Assembly: GCF_900095305.1 (NCBI RefSeq)
Contig: NZ_FMDO01000003.1
Span: forward strand, 1-64,000
Source: Proteiniborus sp. DW1
Lineage (GTDB): Bacteria; Bacillota; Clostridia; Tissierellales; Proteiniboraceae
DNA length: 64,000 nt
Direction of reading: 5' to 3'
Each line of letters begins with the position of its first letter. Within the stretch, counting starts at the first letter, position 1. A program made the position numbers and the translations under genes. Under the pieces are notes generated by a model. That model was given only the letters and a program-made list of their open reading frames with translations. It was not told the origin of the DNA and ran no database searches. Below, one piece after another: positions 1 to 8,877 of this stretch.

Positions 1-184
1 AACCAATAAGAAAGCTTTACTTTGAAGTCCTTATAATCAATAATTTGACCTAATAAATTTTAGGCAGATTGGCGAGAACTTTTATTTCGTGCAAGTCACT
101 TATATAGTAGCTCAAGAAAATTTCCTTTACTCTAATTCTTCATATAGAAGACATTCTTAGCAAAAGTAAGCACAACTTATGCTA
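1..184. other. Intergenic edge, no gene seen
   Basis: AT-rich sequence downstream of the chemoreceptor gene. No open frame with a ribosome binding site was seen on either strand, and no clear terminator. The neighbouring gene lies outside the window. Confidence 0.4.
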
Positions 185-1657
185 TTATACAAATATTTTT
201 TCGCCTTGTCTTGATAAGTCGATGATCTTACTATTAACTTTTTCTAATAAACCAAGCATTTGTCTTGAAAGGTCTTCAGCTTCACTATAAAACTTTTGTG
301 CTCTAGCTTTATCATTTTGCTTAACTGCATCAATAACCTTATCTCCAATACTATGGAAGTTATGATGTACGCTGTGTATTTGTTGCCATTCTTCCACTAA
401 TGAAGGATGATTTATTTGAATAGCATTATAAAAATGTCCAAAGGCACATCTATTGGAGTCTGTTTGAATAGGATATATACGCATTTCATCTACTATTTTC
501 TTAAGAGCATCCATCCACTTTACATGAGCTCCCATTGCTTTTTTTATGGCATCCATTAATTCGTCATTTGTAATGGCATGGATAGTGCCATCAAGGCTTT
601 CGATCATATTTTGAACTATTAAAGAAAGCTGATTGTCAATTTCAGATATCTGGCCTGCATAATTTATGCTATCTACTGCATTTTTATGTATGTTTTGAGT
701 CATATAACTAAGCTTTTCTGCATCACTACTTGATGCTTCCATAGCTTGGGTGATTTCATTAGCTGATATTTTAATACCTTCCATAGAATTGCGAATTACA
801 CCTACATTTGAAATTACACTATTAAGCATTCCAACATTTTTAGAAACTGTTTCAGACACCATTTCAATCATTTCACTCATATGACTAGTTGATGATATGG
901 TATTATTCAAACTTTCTTTTCCGTCATTGGCAGCTGAATGAATACTGCCTACAAAATTTCTCATTCCTTCTAGATTTTGCTTTGTGTCATCAGCTAATTT
1001 TCGTACCTCTTGAGCTACGACAGCAAATCCACGACCATGCTCCCCTGCTCTTGCTGCTTCTATTGCTGCATTTAGTGCCAGAAGATTTGTTTGTTCAGCA
1101 ATAGCTTGTACACTATCAACTATTTTTCCAACCTCCTCTGCAAGCTCAACTAATTGCTGAATTTTTTTACTCATGTCCTCAGTGTCTTGTATAACATTAT
1201 CCTTAATTAATTGCACTTCTTTAAGCAGTTCTATACTCTCATCATTTTTATGTACTAATAATTCGGATTCTTTTGTCAAGCTATTTAAGGTTTCCGCAGT
1301 TGTTTCTATAGTTTCACTTACCTGACTCATACTTGCAGATGTCTGTTCAACAACAGCAAGGTTTGACTCACTTACAATTGACATTTCCGCTGCAAAATCC
1401 TTTAATTGATGTGACATATGGGTCATGCCTACATCAAAGCTACTTAGAGAGCTAGCAATATCGAGTATTTCCTTTGCAGATGAAGACATTATTGCTTCAT
1501 TATCAAGTAGTTTTTCAAAATGAGAAAGTAACTTATTGTGAATAGGATATTTCACATTAAGTCCAGCGACTCTTTTGCCTTTTAATGCATCTTCTACATA
1601 CTTTATTATACATTCTGCCTCTTCACATGGTGCCTTACGAAAAAAATTATTAATCAT
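185..1657 (-). CDS. Soluble methyl-accepting chemotaxis protein with C-terminal CZB domain
   Basis: A 490-residue chemoreceptor with no membrane segment, so probably cytosolic. Residues about 60-340 form the long helical signalling domain. They contain the conserved hairpin tip [19 protein letters not shown] followed by [15 protein letters not shown], the site that contacts CheA and CheW. The C-terminal 120 residues look like a chemoreceptor zinc-binding (CZB) domain: a His in AHVKWMD, a CAFGHFY motif and paired His residues in HSVHHNFH would be the metal ligands. This suggests sensing of zinc, or of an oxidant acting through bound zinc. The ATG follows GGGAGTG. It is divergent from the ABC exporter operon. 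Family assignment is firm; the ligand is inferred. Confidence 0.9.
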   Translation of the reverse strand: MINNFFRKAPCEEAECIIKYVEDALKGKRVAGLNVKYPIHNKLLSHFEKLLDNEAIMSSSAKEILDIASSLSSFDVGMTHMSHQLKDFAAEMSIVSESNLAVVEQTSASMSQVSETIETTAETLNSLTKESELLVHKNDESIELLKEVQLIKDNVIQDTEDMSKKIQQLVELAEEVGKIVDSVQAIAEQTNLLALNAAIEAARAGEHGRGFAVVAQEVRKLADDTKQNLEGMRNFVGSIHSAANDGKESLNNTISSTSHMSEMIEMVSETVSKNVGMLNSVISNVGVIRNSMEGIKISANEITQAMEASSSDAEKLSYMTQNIHKNAVDSINYAGQISEIDNQLSLIVQNMIESLDGTIHAITNDELMDAIKKAMGAHVKWMDALKKIVDEMRIYPIQTDSNRCAFGHFYNAIQINHPSLVEEWQQIHSVHHNFHSIGDKVIDAVKQNDKARAQKFYSEAEDLSRQMLGLLEKVNSKIIDLSRQGEKIFV

Positions 1658-1718
1658 TAGAGTTCACTCCCTTAACTGTAAGTTTTATATGACAGTTCCT
1701 AAATATAATATACTTCAA

Positions 1719-1748
1719 ATTATAATAAAAGTTAGGCCTTTTAGGCAA
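1719..1748 (-). promoter_or_regulatory. Candidate promoter of the chemoreceptor gene
   Basis: On the minus strand TTGCCT (positions 1743-1748) and TATAAT (1719-1724) are separated by 18 nt, a sigma-A-like arrangement about 60 nt upstream of the start. No SigD-type motility promoter was recognised. Confidence 0.45.
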
Positions 1749-1788
1749 TAGCTAATAAAATTCTAAACAGTTTTGCAATACAAATTAC

Positions 1789-1817
1789 TTGCTTCTATGA
1801 ATATAATAGTTTATGAT
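1789..1817 (+). promoter_or_regulatory. Promoter of the first ABC exporter pair
   Basis: TTGCTT at 1789-1794 and TATGAT at 1812-1817 with a 17 nt spacer. The predicted start point (about 1824) falls immediately before the palindromic operator at 1826-1844. Confidence 0.6.
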
Positions 1818-1825
1818 GCCACTTG

Positions 1826-1844
1826 TATTTCGGGTGTCTAAATA
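1826..1844 (+). promoter_or_regulatory. Palindromic operator, efflux site 1
   Basis: TATTTCGGGTGTCTAAATA. The 7-nt arms surround a 5-nt centre and match except at one pair. The same palindrome recurs at the promoters of the MATE gene (5740-5758) and the second ABC pair (20322-20340). Its position at the start of transcription suits a repressor. The regulator is not identifiable in the window. Confidence 0.65.
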
Positions 1845-1884
1845 ATATAATAATATTATATATTATAGTAAGGAGAGCCTAAGT

Positions 1885-3627
1885 ATGAACTTTAGCTATT
1901 TAAGTAAATACATAAGTAGATATAAAAAACAGTTCTTAACAGCGCTTATCTTTTTAACCCTTGAAGCCATAGGAGATTTAATCCAACCAACTATCATGTC
2001 TAAGATAATCGACAATGGAGTAACTAAGGGAGATATGAATTATGTGCTTAAGCTAGGAGGACTTATGCTTTTAATGACTGGCTTTGGTGCTACTTGTGCC
2101 GTCATTAGAAATGTAGTGTCTTCTAAGGTATCCCAAAGCTTTGGAGCAGACTTAAGGGAAGATTTATATATTAAGATTCAGGGATTTTCCTTCGATAATA
2201 TTGATCAGTTTCAAGATGCATCACTGATTACCAGACTTACAAATGATATTAATCAAATCCAAAACTTTTCCCATGGAATGATGAGAGTATTTGTAAAGGC
2301 TCCTATATTAGGAGTAGGAGCTATAATAATGGCATTTATATTAAATCCTAAAATGTCACTGATACTTTTAGGAGTAGTTCCAGTAGTAGGTACAATCATA
2401 GGTTTAAATCTTAAAATATCCTACCCTATTTTTACAAGTATTCAAAAGGCATTAGATAGAGTCAATAGCGTAATGAGAGAATACTTGGCCGGTATTAGAG
2501 TAGTGAAGGCTTTTAATAGATTTAAATATGAAAGAGAACGCTTTAAAATAGTAAATAGAGATTTAAAAGATGTTACTCTAAAAGGTATGAAAATAGTTGC
2601 TGTCTTTCATCCATTAGTGGCATTATCAGTAAATATTGGCATAGTATTAGTTTTATGGATTGGAGGATTAAATGTTAATATAGGTGACATGGAAGTTGGT
2701 AAAATCATGGCATTTATTAACTATATGACTCAGGTTTTATTTGCTCTCATGATAATGACTAGGGTATTAAATATGTTTATTAGAGCAAAGGCATCAGCAG
2801 AGAGAATAGGAGAAGTTTTTGAAGCAGAGAATACCCTTTTAATAAAGGATGAACCTGTTCAAATAGATAAAGCAAAGGGACACATAGAGTTTGAAAATGT
2901 ATACTTCAAATATCATTCTGACAGCGGATATGTACTAGAGGATATTTGTTTTTCTATTAACCCTGGGGAAACTTTAGCAGTTATAGGCTCTACAGGCTCA
3001 GGTAAGTCTACTTTAGTCAATCTAATACCAAGATTTTATGATGTAGTTAAAGGGAAAGTAAAGATTGATGGTATAGATGTGAAAGATGTTAGTCTTAGTA
3101 ATTTAAGAGAAAAAATAGCCATAGTTCCCCAAAAGGTTCTACTGTTTACAGGTAGCATCAAAGATAATATAAGATGGGGAGATGAAAATGCAACAGATAA
3201 AGAAATAGAAAGAGTTGCTAAAATAGCTCAAGCCCATGACTTTATTATATCATTCAATGAAGGTTATGATACTTACTTAGGACAAGGTGGGGTAAATTTA
3301 TCAGGGGGTCAAAAGCAAAGAGTGTCCATAGCCAGAGCTCTTATAAAGAGGCCAGCAATACTTATTTTAGATGATAGCACATCTGCAGTAGACTTAATAA
3401 CTGAGAAGAAAATAAGAAAAGGCTTAAAGGAATTTTTAAAAGATACTACAACTATATTAATAGCTCAAAGAATTACCTCTGTAATGGATGCAGATAAAAT
3501 TATTGTGATGGATAAAGGAAGAATAGTAGGCATGGGAACTCATGAAAAGCTTCTAAAGACCTGTGAAGTATATCAGGACATCTACCATTCTCAGATAGGA
3601 AAGGGGGTAGTAAGCCTTGATGCCTAG
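1885..3627 (+). CDS. Heterodimeric ABC exporter subunit A (degenerate ATPase site)
   Basis: A 580-residue half-transporter: six-helix exporter transmembrane domain (residues about 1-310), then a nucleotide-binding domain. Walker A is GSTGSGKST near residue 368 and the signature is LSGGQKQR. The Walker B region reads ILILDDSTSAVD, with Asp in place of the catalytic Glu, and the switch loop is IAQRITS, with Gln in place of His. These two changes mark the non-hydrolysing site of heterodimeric multidrug exporters such as TM287/288, LmrCD and BmrCD. The gene overlaps its partner by 8 nt, so the two are translationally coupled. It has its own promoter and an operator shared with other efflux genes. 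Export of drugs or lipids is known for the family; the substrate here is unknown. Confidence 0.92.
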   Translation: MNFSYLSKYISRYKKQFLTALIFLTLEAIGDLIQPTIMSKIIDNGVTKGDMNYVLKLGGLMLLMTGFGATCAVIRNVVSSKVSQSFGADLREDLYIKIQGFSFDNIDQFQDASLITRLTNDINQIQNFSHGMMRVFVKAPILGVGAIIMAFILNPKMSLILLGVVPVVGTIIGLNLKISYPIFTSIQKALDRVNSVMREYLAGIRVVKAFNRFKYERERFKIVNRDLKDVTLKGMKIVAVFHPLVALSVNIGIVLVLWIGGLNVNIGDMEVGKIMAFINYMTQVLFALMIMTRVLNMFIRAKASAERIGEVFEAENTLLIKDEPVQIDKAKGHIEFENVYFKYHSDSGYVLEDICFSINPGETLAVIGSTGSGKSTLVNLIPRFYDVVKGKVKIDGIDVKDVSLSNLREKIAIVPQKVLLFTGSIKDNIRWGDENATDKEIERVAKIAQAHDFIISFNEGYDTYLGQGGVNLSGGQKQRVSIARALIKRPAILILDDSTSAVDLITEKKIRKGLKEFLKDTTTILIAQRITSVMDADKIIVMDKGRIVGMGTHEKLLKTCEVYQDIYHSQIGKGVVSLDA

Positions 3628-5461
3628 ACAAACGCAAAGAGGACCAACAGGTATTGCAGGAGGAAGAGGCATTATCATGCCTGCAAAGAAAGCAAAGGAT
3701 GTTAGACATACTATAAAAAGGTTATGGGAATTGTTTAAGAGTGAAAAAAGACAACTTATTTTAGCTTTTTTATTAATATTGACATCAGGATTATTGGGGC
3801 TGTCTGTGCCATTCCTTATTGGTAAAGCAATAGATGCCATATCCATATATCCTGGGAAGGCTCTAGTTGAATTTGACAGGCTAAGATTTATAGTGTTGGT
3901 GTTATTAACAGTGTATATATCAGATAACATTCTGGTTTTTTTACAAGAGTACACTGTAGCAGGAATTGCTCAAAGAGTAGTATTTAATTTAAGGGAGAAG
4001 CTATTTGAAAAGCTTCAGTCCTTGCCAATTATATTTTTTGATAGACACACTCATGGAGAGATAATGAGCAGAGTATCTAATGATATAGATAATGTAAGCA
4101 CTACTATATCTCAATCAACTGTACAGTTCATGTCGTCAGCAGTGAATATTTTAGGCTCATTGGTAATGATGCTGTATTTAAGCCCACTTATGACTTTGGC
4201 AAGTATGATTACCATTCCTATGGTGTTCTTTTTGACTAGATTTATAGCAAAGAAGACGAGACTATTATTTAGAGAGCAGCAAAAGACTTTAGGGAGGTTA
4301 AATGGACACATTGAGGAATCAATAGCAGGAATACATGTAGTAAAAGCATTCAATAATGAAGAAAAGGTAATAGCTGAATTTAAAGCTCAAAACGATATAC
4401 TAAGAGATGTGGGAGTAAAGGCTCAGATTTGGTCTGGATTCATAATGCCTCTTATGAATGTAATTAACAACTTTGGGTTTGGTGTTATAGCTGTTTTCGG
4501 AGGAAGCTTAGCAGTAAAAGGTATTATTTCAGTAGGAGTGATTGCCAGCTTTATATCTTATTCAAAGCAATTTACAAGACCATTAAATGAGCTTGCAAAT
4601 ACATTTAATACATTGCAGTCAGGTGTAGCAGGAGCAGAGAGGGTATTTGAAATACTGGATGAAGTGGAAGAAAGAAAAGACAGCCATAATGCCATAGCTA
4701 AGGATAACGTTAGGGGAGAAGTGGAGTTTAAGGATGTAACTTTTGAATACAAGAAAGATGAGCCAGTACTAAAAGACATATCATTTAAAGTAGCTCCTGG
4801 AACTAACATAGCTTTAGTAGGACCTACTGGGGCAGGAAAAACTACTATAGTAAACTTACTGACTGGATTTTATGAGATAAACAAAGGAGAAATATTAATA
4901 GATGCAATCAATATAAAGGACTATCAGAAAAATAGTTTGAGGAAAATATTTGGAATGGTGCTCCAAGATACCTATCTATTTTCCGGAACTGTAAAAGAAA
5001 ACATAAAGTATGGAAATCTAGAGGCAACAGATGAAGACATAGTTAAAGCAGCTATTTTAGCAAGAGCAGATGATTTTATAAATAAGCTACCTCAAGGCTA
5101 TGATACATTTTTAACTGAAGGAGGAACTAATCTGAGCCAAGGGCAAAGACAGCTATTAGCTATATCTAGAGCAATTTTAGCTAATCCATCTATACTAATA
5201 TTAGATGAAGCTACTTCCTCAGTAGATACTAGAACAGAATTGAAAATCCAAGAAGCCATGGTAAAGCTTATGGAGAATAGAACGACATTCATCATTGCTC
5301 ATAGGCTATCTACTATTAAGGATGCAGATGTTATTATGGTAATAGATCATGGTGAAATAGTTGAAAAAGGTAGTCATGAAGAACTTCTAGATAAGAAAGG
5401 TCATTATTATAATCTTCATCAAAGTCAATTTGCTAATGTGGATATACCTTTGCAAAAATGA
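3620..5461 (+). CDS. Heterodimeric ABC exporter subunit B (catalytic site)
   Basis: A 613-residue partner of the preceding subunit. After a Gly/Pro-containing N-terminal tail (residues 1-20, usual for this subunit type) come six membrane helices and the ATPase domain. The ATPase has GPTGAGKTT near residue 400, ILILDEATSSVD with the catalytic Glu, and IAHRLSTI with the switch His. Its signature is LSQGQRQ rather than LSGGQ. That signature faces the partner's degenerate Walker site, as expected of an asymmetric heterodimer. I chose ATG 3620 after the GGGGG ribosome site at 3603-3607; TTG 3617 is adjacent, and an in-frame ATG at 3677 also has a GGAGG upstream. A terminator follows at 5541. Confidence 0.92.
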   Translation: MPRQTQRGPTGIAGGRGIIMPAKKAKDVRHTIKRLWELFKSEKRQLILAFLLILTSGLLGLSVPFLIGKAIDAISIYPGKALVEFDRLRFIVLVLLTVYISDNILVFLQEYTVAGIAQRVVFNLREKLFEKLQSLPIIFFDRHTHGEIMSRVSNDIDNVSTTISQSTVQFMSSAVNILGSLVMMLYLSPLMTLASMITIPMVFFLTRFIAKKTRLLFREQQKTLGRLNGHIEESIAGIHVVKAFNNEEKVIAEFKAQNDILRDVGVKAQIWSGFIMPLMNVINNFGFGVIAVFGGSLAVKGIISVGVIASFISYSKQFTRPLNELANTFNTLQSGVAGAERVFEILDEVEERKDSHNAIAKDNVRGEVEFKDVTFEYKKDEPVLKDISFKVAPGTNIALVGPTGAGKTTIVNLLTGFYEINKGEILIDAINIKDYQKNSLRKIFGMVLQDTYLFSGTVKENIKYGNLEATDEDIVKAAILARADDFINKLPQGYDTFLTEGGTNLSQGQRQLLAISRAILANPSILILDEATSSVDTRTELKIQEAMVKLMENRTTFIIAHRLSTIKDADVIMVIDHGEIVEKGSHEELLDKKGHYYNLHQSQFANVDIPLQK

Positions 5462-5540
5462 AAACCGCCTATTAGAGTATTCTACTTTTATGAAAACACA
5501 CAGAAAATGAATTTAAATTATCTAAAATGTAATAGCGAAA

Positions 5541-5590
5541 GGTGCTGTTGCACTAGCAAGTTTTATTTTCTAGTGTAACAGCACCTTTTT
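5541..5590 (+). terminator. Rho-independent terminator of the ABC exporter operon
   Basis: A 16-bp stem (GGTGCTGTTGCACTAG paired with CTAGTGTAACAGCACC, one G-U pair) followed by TTTTT. Confidence 0.85.
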
Positions 5591-5731
5591 ATTGTTATAT
5601 GAGTATGAGGCTATAAAACTTAAAGTACTTAGATATCTAAAGAAATAATTAGATAATTTGGTCTATTCATTAATTAACCGAGTTGATTAATATAAAAGGG
5701 ACTTACTCTTTGTTAAAAATAATAAAAGTTA

Positions 5732-5758
5732 TGATATAATATTTAGTGTCCCTAAATT
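5732..5758 (+). promoter_or_regulatory. Extended -10 promoter and palindromic operator, efflux site 2
   Basis: TGATATAAT (5732-5740) is an extended -10 box. A weak -35 (TTGTTA, 5710-5715) lies 19 nt upstream. Overlapping its last base is TATTTAGTGTCCCTAAATT (5740-5758), the same 7-5-7 palindrome found at the two ABC exporter promoters. Binding here would cover the transcription start. Confidence 0.65.
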
Positions 5759-5779
5759 ATTATAGAAAGAAGAGATATA

Positions 5780-7186
5780 ATGACTAGTACTGAATACGAA
5801 AAAAATGATAAGAAAACAAAAGTACTTAATTGGTTTAAAAACCCCACGAGATCTAGCGTTATTAATATTGCCTGGCCTGTTCTTGTGGAGCTACTTCTAG
5901 GCTCACTTTTTGGTATGATAGATATGATGATGCTTGGAAGAATGAGAGATAATTCATTGTCAGCTGCTTCTGTTGCTGCAGTCGGTATGACAAACCAACC
6001 CTTATTCATAGGCCTATCCTTGGTTCAAGCTTTAAATGTTGGCGGAACTGCTATGGTTGCCAGGTATTATGGTTCTGGTCAGAAGGACAAAATAGAGACT
6101 ACATTAAAGCATGTAATGTTGCTGAGTCTGTTCATGCTTGCAATTCCTTTATCAACACTTGGAATAATATTTACAGATTCTATTTTAAGCTTTATGGGGG
6201 CAGAAGCGGATGCACTGCAGGCAGGAAGAATGTATTTTAAAGTTATTATGGTTGGATTTATATTCCAGTCCTTAAATATGTCTATATCTGCAGCCTTAAG
6301 AGGCATAGGACAGACTAAAATACCTATGAGAATTAACTTATTTTCTAATCTTTTTAATGTTTTTGGAAATGCGATTCTTATATATGGACTTTTAGGTTTT
6401 CCTGAACTTGGGGTCACTGGTGCTGGTATATCAACTGCTATTTCAAATGTAATTGCATGTGTGCTTTTATTTTGTTATGTAATAAAAGGTAAAAGTGTTG
6501 TTAGGTTAAATCTTAAAAACAGGTTTAAGTTTCAGAAGGATATCATATATAATTTGATAAAAATTGGACTACCCGCATCACTGGAACAAATGGCTATGAG
6601 AACAGGAGTGCTTATTTTTGTGAAAATAGTAGCAGGCTTAGGTACTGTTGTATATGCATCACATCAGATAGCTTTAAATATATTGGGACTATCATTTCAA
6701 CCAGGTCAAGCCTTTGGTATTGCAGCTTCATCGCTAGTTGGAAGAAGTTTGGGAGCTCATGAGCATTCGAAGGCTGAAGACTATGCAAAAGAGACACGAA
6801 AGATTGGTTCAATGATATCTACTTTAATGGCAGTAGTATTTTTCTTTTTTGGACCACAGCTTGTAGGTTTATATTCTAATGATCCGATTGTTATTGAAAA
6901 TGCTTCGCTAGCATTGAAGATAATTGCCCTAGTTCAACCCTTTCAATCCTCTCAGCTTATTTTAGCAGGAGGACTAAGAGGAGCGGGAGATACCTTTTGG
7001 CCTTTGGTGAGTACATTTACTGGTGTTCTAATGATTAGAGTTGGTTTAGCACACATATTTGTTAGAGTTCTAGGATATGGGTTAGCAGGAGCATGGATGG
7101 CAGTATTTGTAGACCAGTTTGTCAGATGGATCTTCGTATATGCAAGATTTAGAACAGGAAAATGGAAGTATGCAAAACTAAGATAG
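5780..7186 (+). CDS. MATE family multidrug efflux protein
   Basis: A 468-residue integral membrane protein with about twelve hydrophobic segments arranged as two homologous halves. Typical family sequences are present: an N-terminal WPVLVELLLGSLFGMIDMMM, and ALRGIGQTKIPMR in the middle echoed by GGLRGAGDTFWPL in the second half. MATE proteins extrude cationic drugs and metabolites using a Na+ or H+ gradient. The gene is monocistronic, with its own extended -10 promoter and a terminator at 7205. It shares an operator palindrome with both heterodimeric ABC exporters in this window, which supports a role in drug or toxin efflux. Substrate and coupling ion cannot be told from sequence. Confidence 0.92.
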   Translation: MTSTEYEKNDKKTKVLNWFKNPTRSSVINIAWPVLVELLLGSLFGMIDMMMLGRMRDNSLSAASVAAVGMTNQPLFIGLSLVQALNVGGTAMVARYYGSGQKDKIETTLKHVMLLSLFMLAIPLSTLGIIFTDSILSFMGAEADALQAGRMYFKVIMVGFIFQSLNMSISAALRGIGQTKIPMRINLFSNLFNVFGNAILIYGLLGFPELGVTGAGISTAISNVIACVLLFCYVIKGKSVVRLNLKNRFKFQKDIIYNLIKIGLPASLEQMAMRTGVLIFVKIVAGLGTVVYASHQIALNILGLSFQPGQAFGIAASSLVGRSLGAHEHSKAEDYAKETRKIGSMISTLMAVVFFFFGPQLVGLYSNDPIVIENASLALKIIALVQPFQSSQLILAGGLRGAGDTFWPLVSTFTGVLMIRVGLAHIFVRVLGYGLAGAWMAVFVDQFVRWIFVYARFRTGKWKYAKLR

Positions 7187-7204
7187 TAGTGGATTTTTAT
7201 AGAG

Positions 7205-7236
7205 AATCTTTTCTGTATGCACAGAAGAGATTTTTT
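7205..7236 (+). terminator. Terminator of the MATE gene
   Basis: A 12-bp stem (AATCTTTTCTGT paired with ACAGAAGAGATT, one wobble pair), a 4-nt loop and a T run. Confidence 0.8.
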
Positions 7237-7387
7237 ATGCAAATTACTAAGTCTATGTCCTTTAGCGACAGTTTCCATATATTTATGATAATATTGACTA
7301 AGACTACTTCTTTAGATACTACTTAACTATAGTTAAGTTATAGTCGATAACATTTTTAGACATCAAAGTTAGGAGGGGTCATGAACA

Positions 7388-8611
7388 TTGAAGAACAGAT
7401 TCAAAGCAATTTTTAACATTTCTATACCATTTATAATAATTATTTTAGGATATTTTCTTTATAAAAAGGCTATAGTGATGACCGCTCAACAATTGCAGAT
7501 AATTGAGATTATCCCTTATTTTACTTTCCTTATTGGGCTGATTATCTCATTTAAATTTAATCGCAGTCGTGAATTTTTTATGTTTATCATCCTTGCATTG
7601 TCATTTGTTTTGCTTAATTATATCCGTAAAAACACTGGAGAATCAGGAAGTGCTTTAGATTTATACCTAGTCATATGTCTATTGATTCCTACAAATATCC
7701 TTGTATTTTCGATATTAAGTGAAAGAGGAGTATTGAGTTTATGGGGTGGAATTCGAATAGGTCTTATAGCTTTGCAATTATTATTCGCAAACTGGATAAT
7801 TAATGCTGAGGGAAGAGAACTACTTGTTTTATTTAAAAAAGATTTAATACCAATAGAGCTGGAGAAAATGACTCCCATAACTGAAATTGCTCTATTAGTT
7901 TTTCTGATAGCCTTTATTTTGCTCATAATCAGGCAAGCTTTACGCAAAACAATGCATGATGTCTACTATGTAGGAGTACTATTTTCACTATTTCTTATTC
8001 TCCACAATTATAAAAACCAAATATTTTATTTAGTATTTTTCTTCACTTCAGGAGTTATTCTAGTAGTTTCAGTAATTCAGTACTCATATTCAGTTGCTTT
8101 TTATGATGAGCTTACAGGTTTACCATCTCGTAGAGCTTTAAAGCAAGATATGATGAAACTAGGAATTAACTATTCAATTGCTATGCTAGACATTGACTTT
8201 TTTAAAAAATTCAATGATACATATGGGCATGATACAGGAGATGAAGTCTTAAAGCTAGTAGCTTCTATTATAAAGGATGTTACTGGAGGGGGAAAATCAT
8301 ATAGATATGGAGGAGAAGAATTTACAATACTCTTTCCAAGTAGGAGCATAGGTGAGGTGTTACCACATCTGGAAGAGCTTAGGGAAAAAATATCAAAACG
8401 TGGATTCTATGTACGTAGCAAAAACAGACCAAAAAAGAAGCCTAGAAAGTCTACTAGCAGTTCTAGAGCCTCAAAGCCTATTCGTATTACAGTGAGCATA
8501 GGGGTAGCACAAAAAAATGAAAAGAATAAAACCCCAGATGCTGTTTTAAAATCTGCTGATTCAGCCTTGTATCGTGCAAAGAAAAAGGGGAGAAATTGTG
8601 TTAGTAAGTAG
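7388..8611 (+). CDS. Membrane-bound diguanylate cyclase (GGDEF) protein
   Basis: 407 residues. Residues 1-235 contain about seven hydrophobic segments with no recognised ligand-binding fold. A GGDEF domain occupies about 240-407, with the active motif GGEEF near residue 308, so c-di-GMP synthesis is expected at the membrane. The RxxD inhibitory site normally five residues before GGEEF is absent (sequence KSYRY preceded by glycines), so the usual product inhibition should be missing. A basic insert (RPKKKPRKS) interrupts the C-terminal part. The start is TTG, spaced correctly from AGGAGGGG; an ATG seven bases upstream is out of frame and opens only a short frame. Confidence 0.87.
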   Translation: MKNRFKAIFNISIPFIIIILGYFLYKKAIVMTAQQLQIIEIIPYFTFLIGLIISFKFNRSREFFMFIILALSFVLLNYIRKNTGESGSALDLYLVICLLIPTNILVFSILSERGVLSLWGGIRIGLIALQLLFANWIINAEGRELLVLFKKDLIPIELEKMTPITEIALLVFLIAFILLIIRQALRKTMHDVYYVGVLFSLFLILHNYKNQIFYLVFFFTSGVILVVSVIQYSYSVAFYDELTGLPSRRALKQDMMKLGINYSIAMLDIDFFKKFNDTYGHDTGDEVLKLVASIIKDVTGGGKSYRYGGEEFTILFPSRSIGEVLPHLEELREKISKRGFYVRSKNRPKKKPRKSTSSSRASKPIRITVSIGVAQKNEKNKTPDAVLKSADSALYRAKKKGRNCVSK

Positions 8612-8877
8612 ATAATCTGTCAAACTAGTCAAAATGGTTTCTAAATTTAATAAAAATACACTTGAAAAAGTACAAAAATGTTATAAAATCAAAATATCTA
8701 AGATTGCTGAGTCTATTTAAAATTGCTTAGGGTAAATTTAATTTAATATGAAGGGTTAAAGAACAGAATAGGACTCTAATAATTATGAATTTTGCTTTTG
8801 CTGAACTAAATATATTAGTCTAAACACAATTGCTTTGAAATAAGTATAAAATACAATATTCTTTGAGGAGGGATTCC

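Larger units (their letters stand above)
5462..5779. other. Intergenic region with terminator and MATE promoter
   Basis: About 318 nt holding the rho-independent terminator of the ABC exporter operon and, at the 3' end, the promoter and operator of the MATE gene. No gene seen. Confidence 0.6.

Noticed and set aside
5629-5640. TTAGATATCTAA as a further efflux operator
   Set aside because: Its arms are 4 nt apart instead of 5 nt and it is about 100 nt upstream of the promoter. Probably chance in AT-rich sequence.
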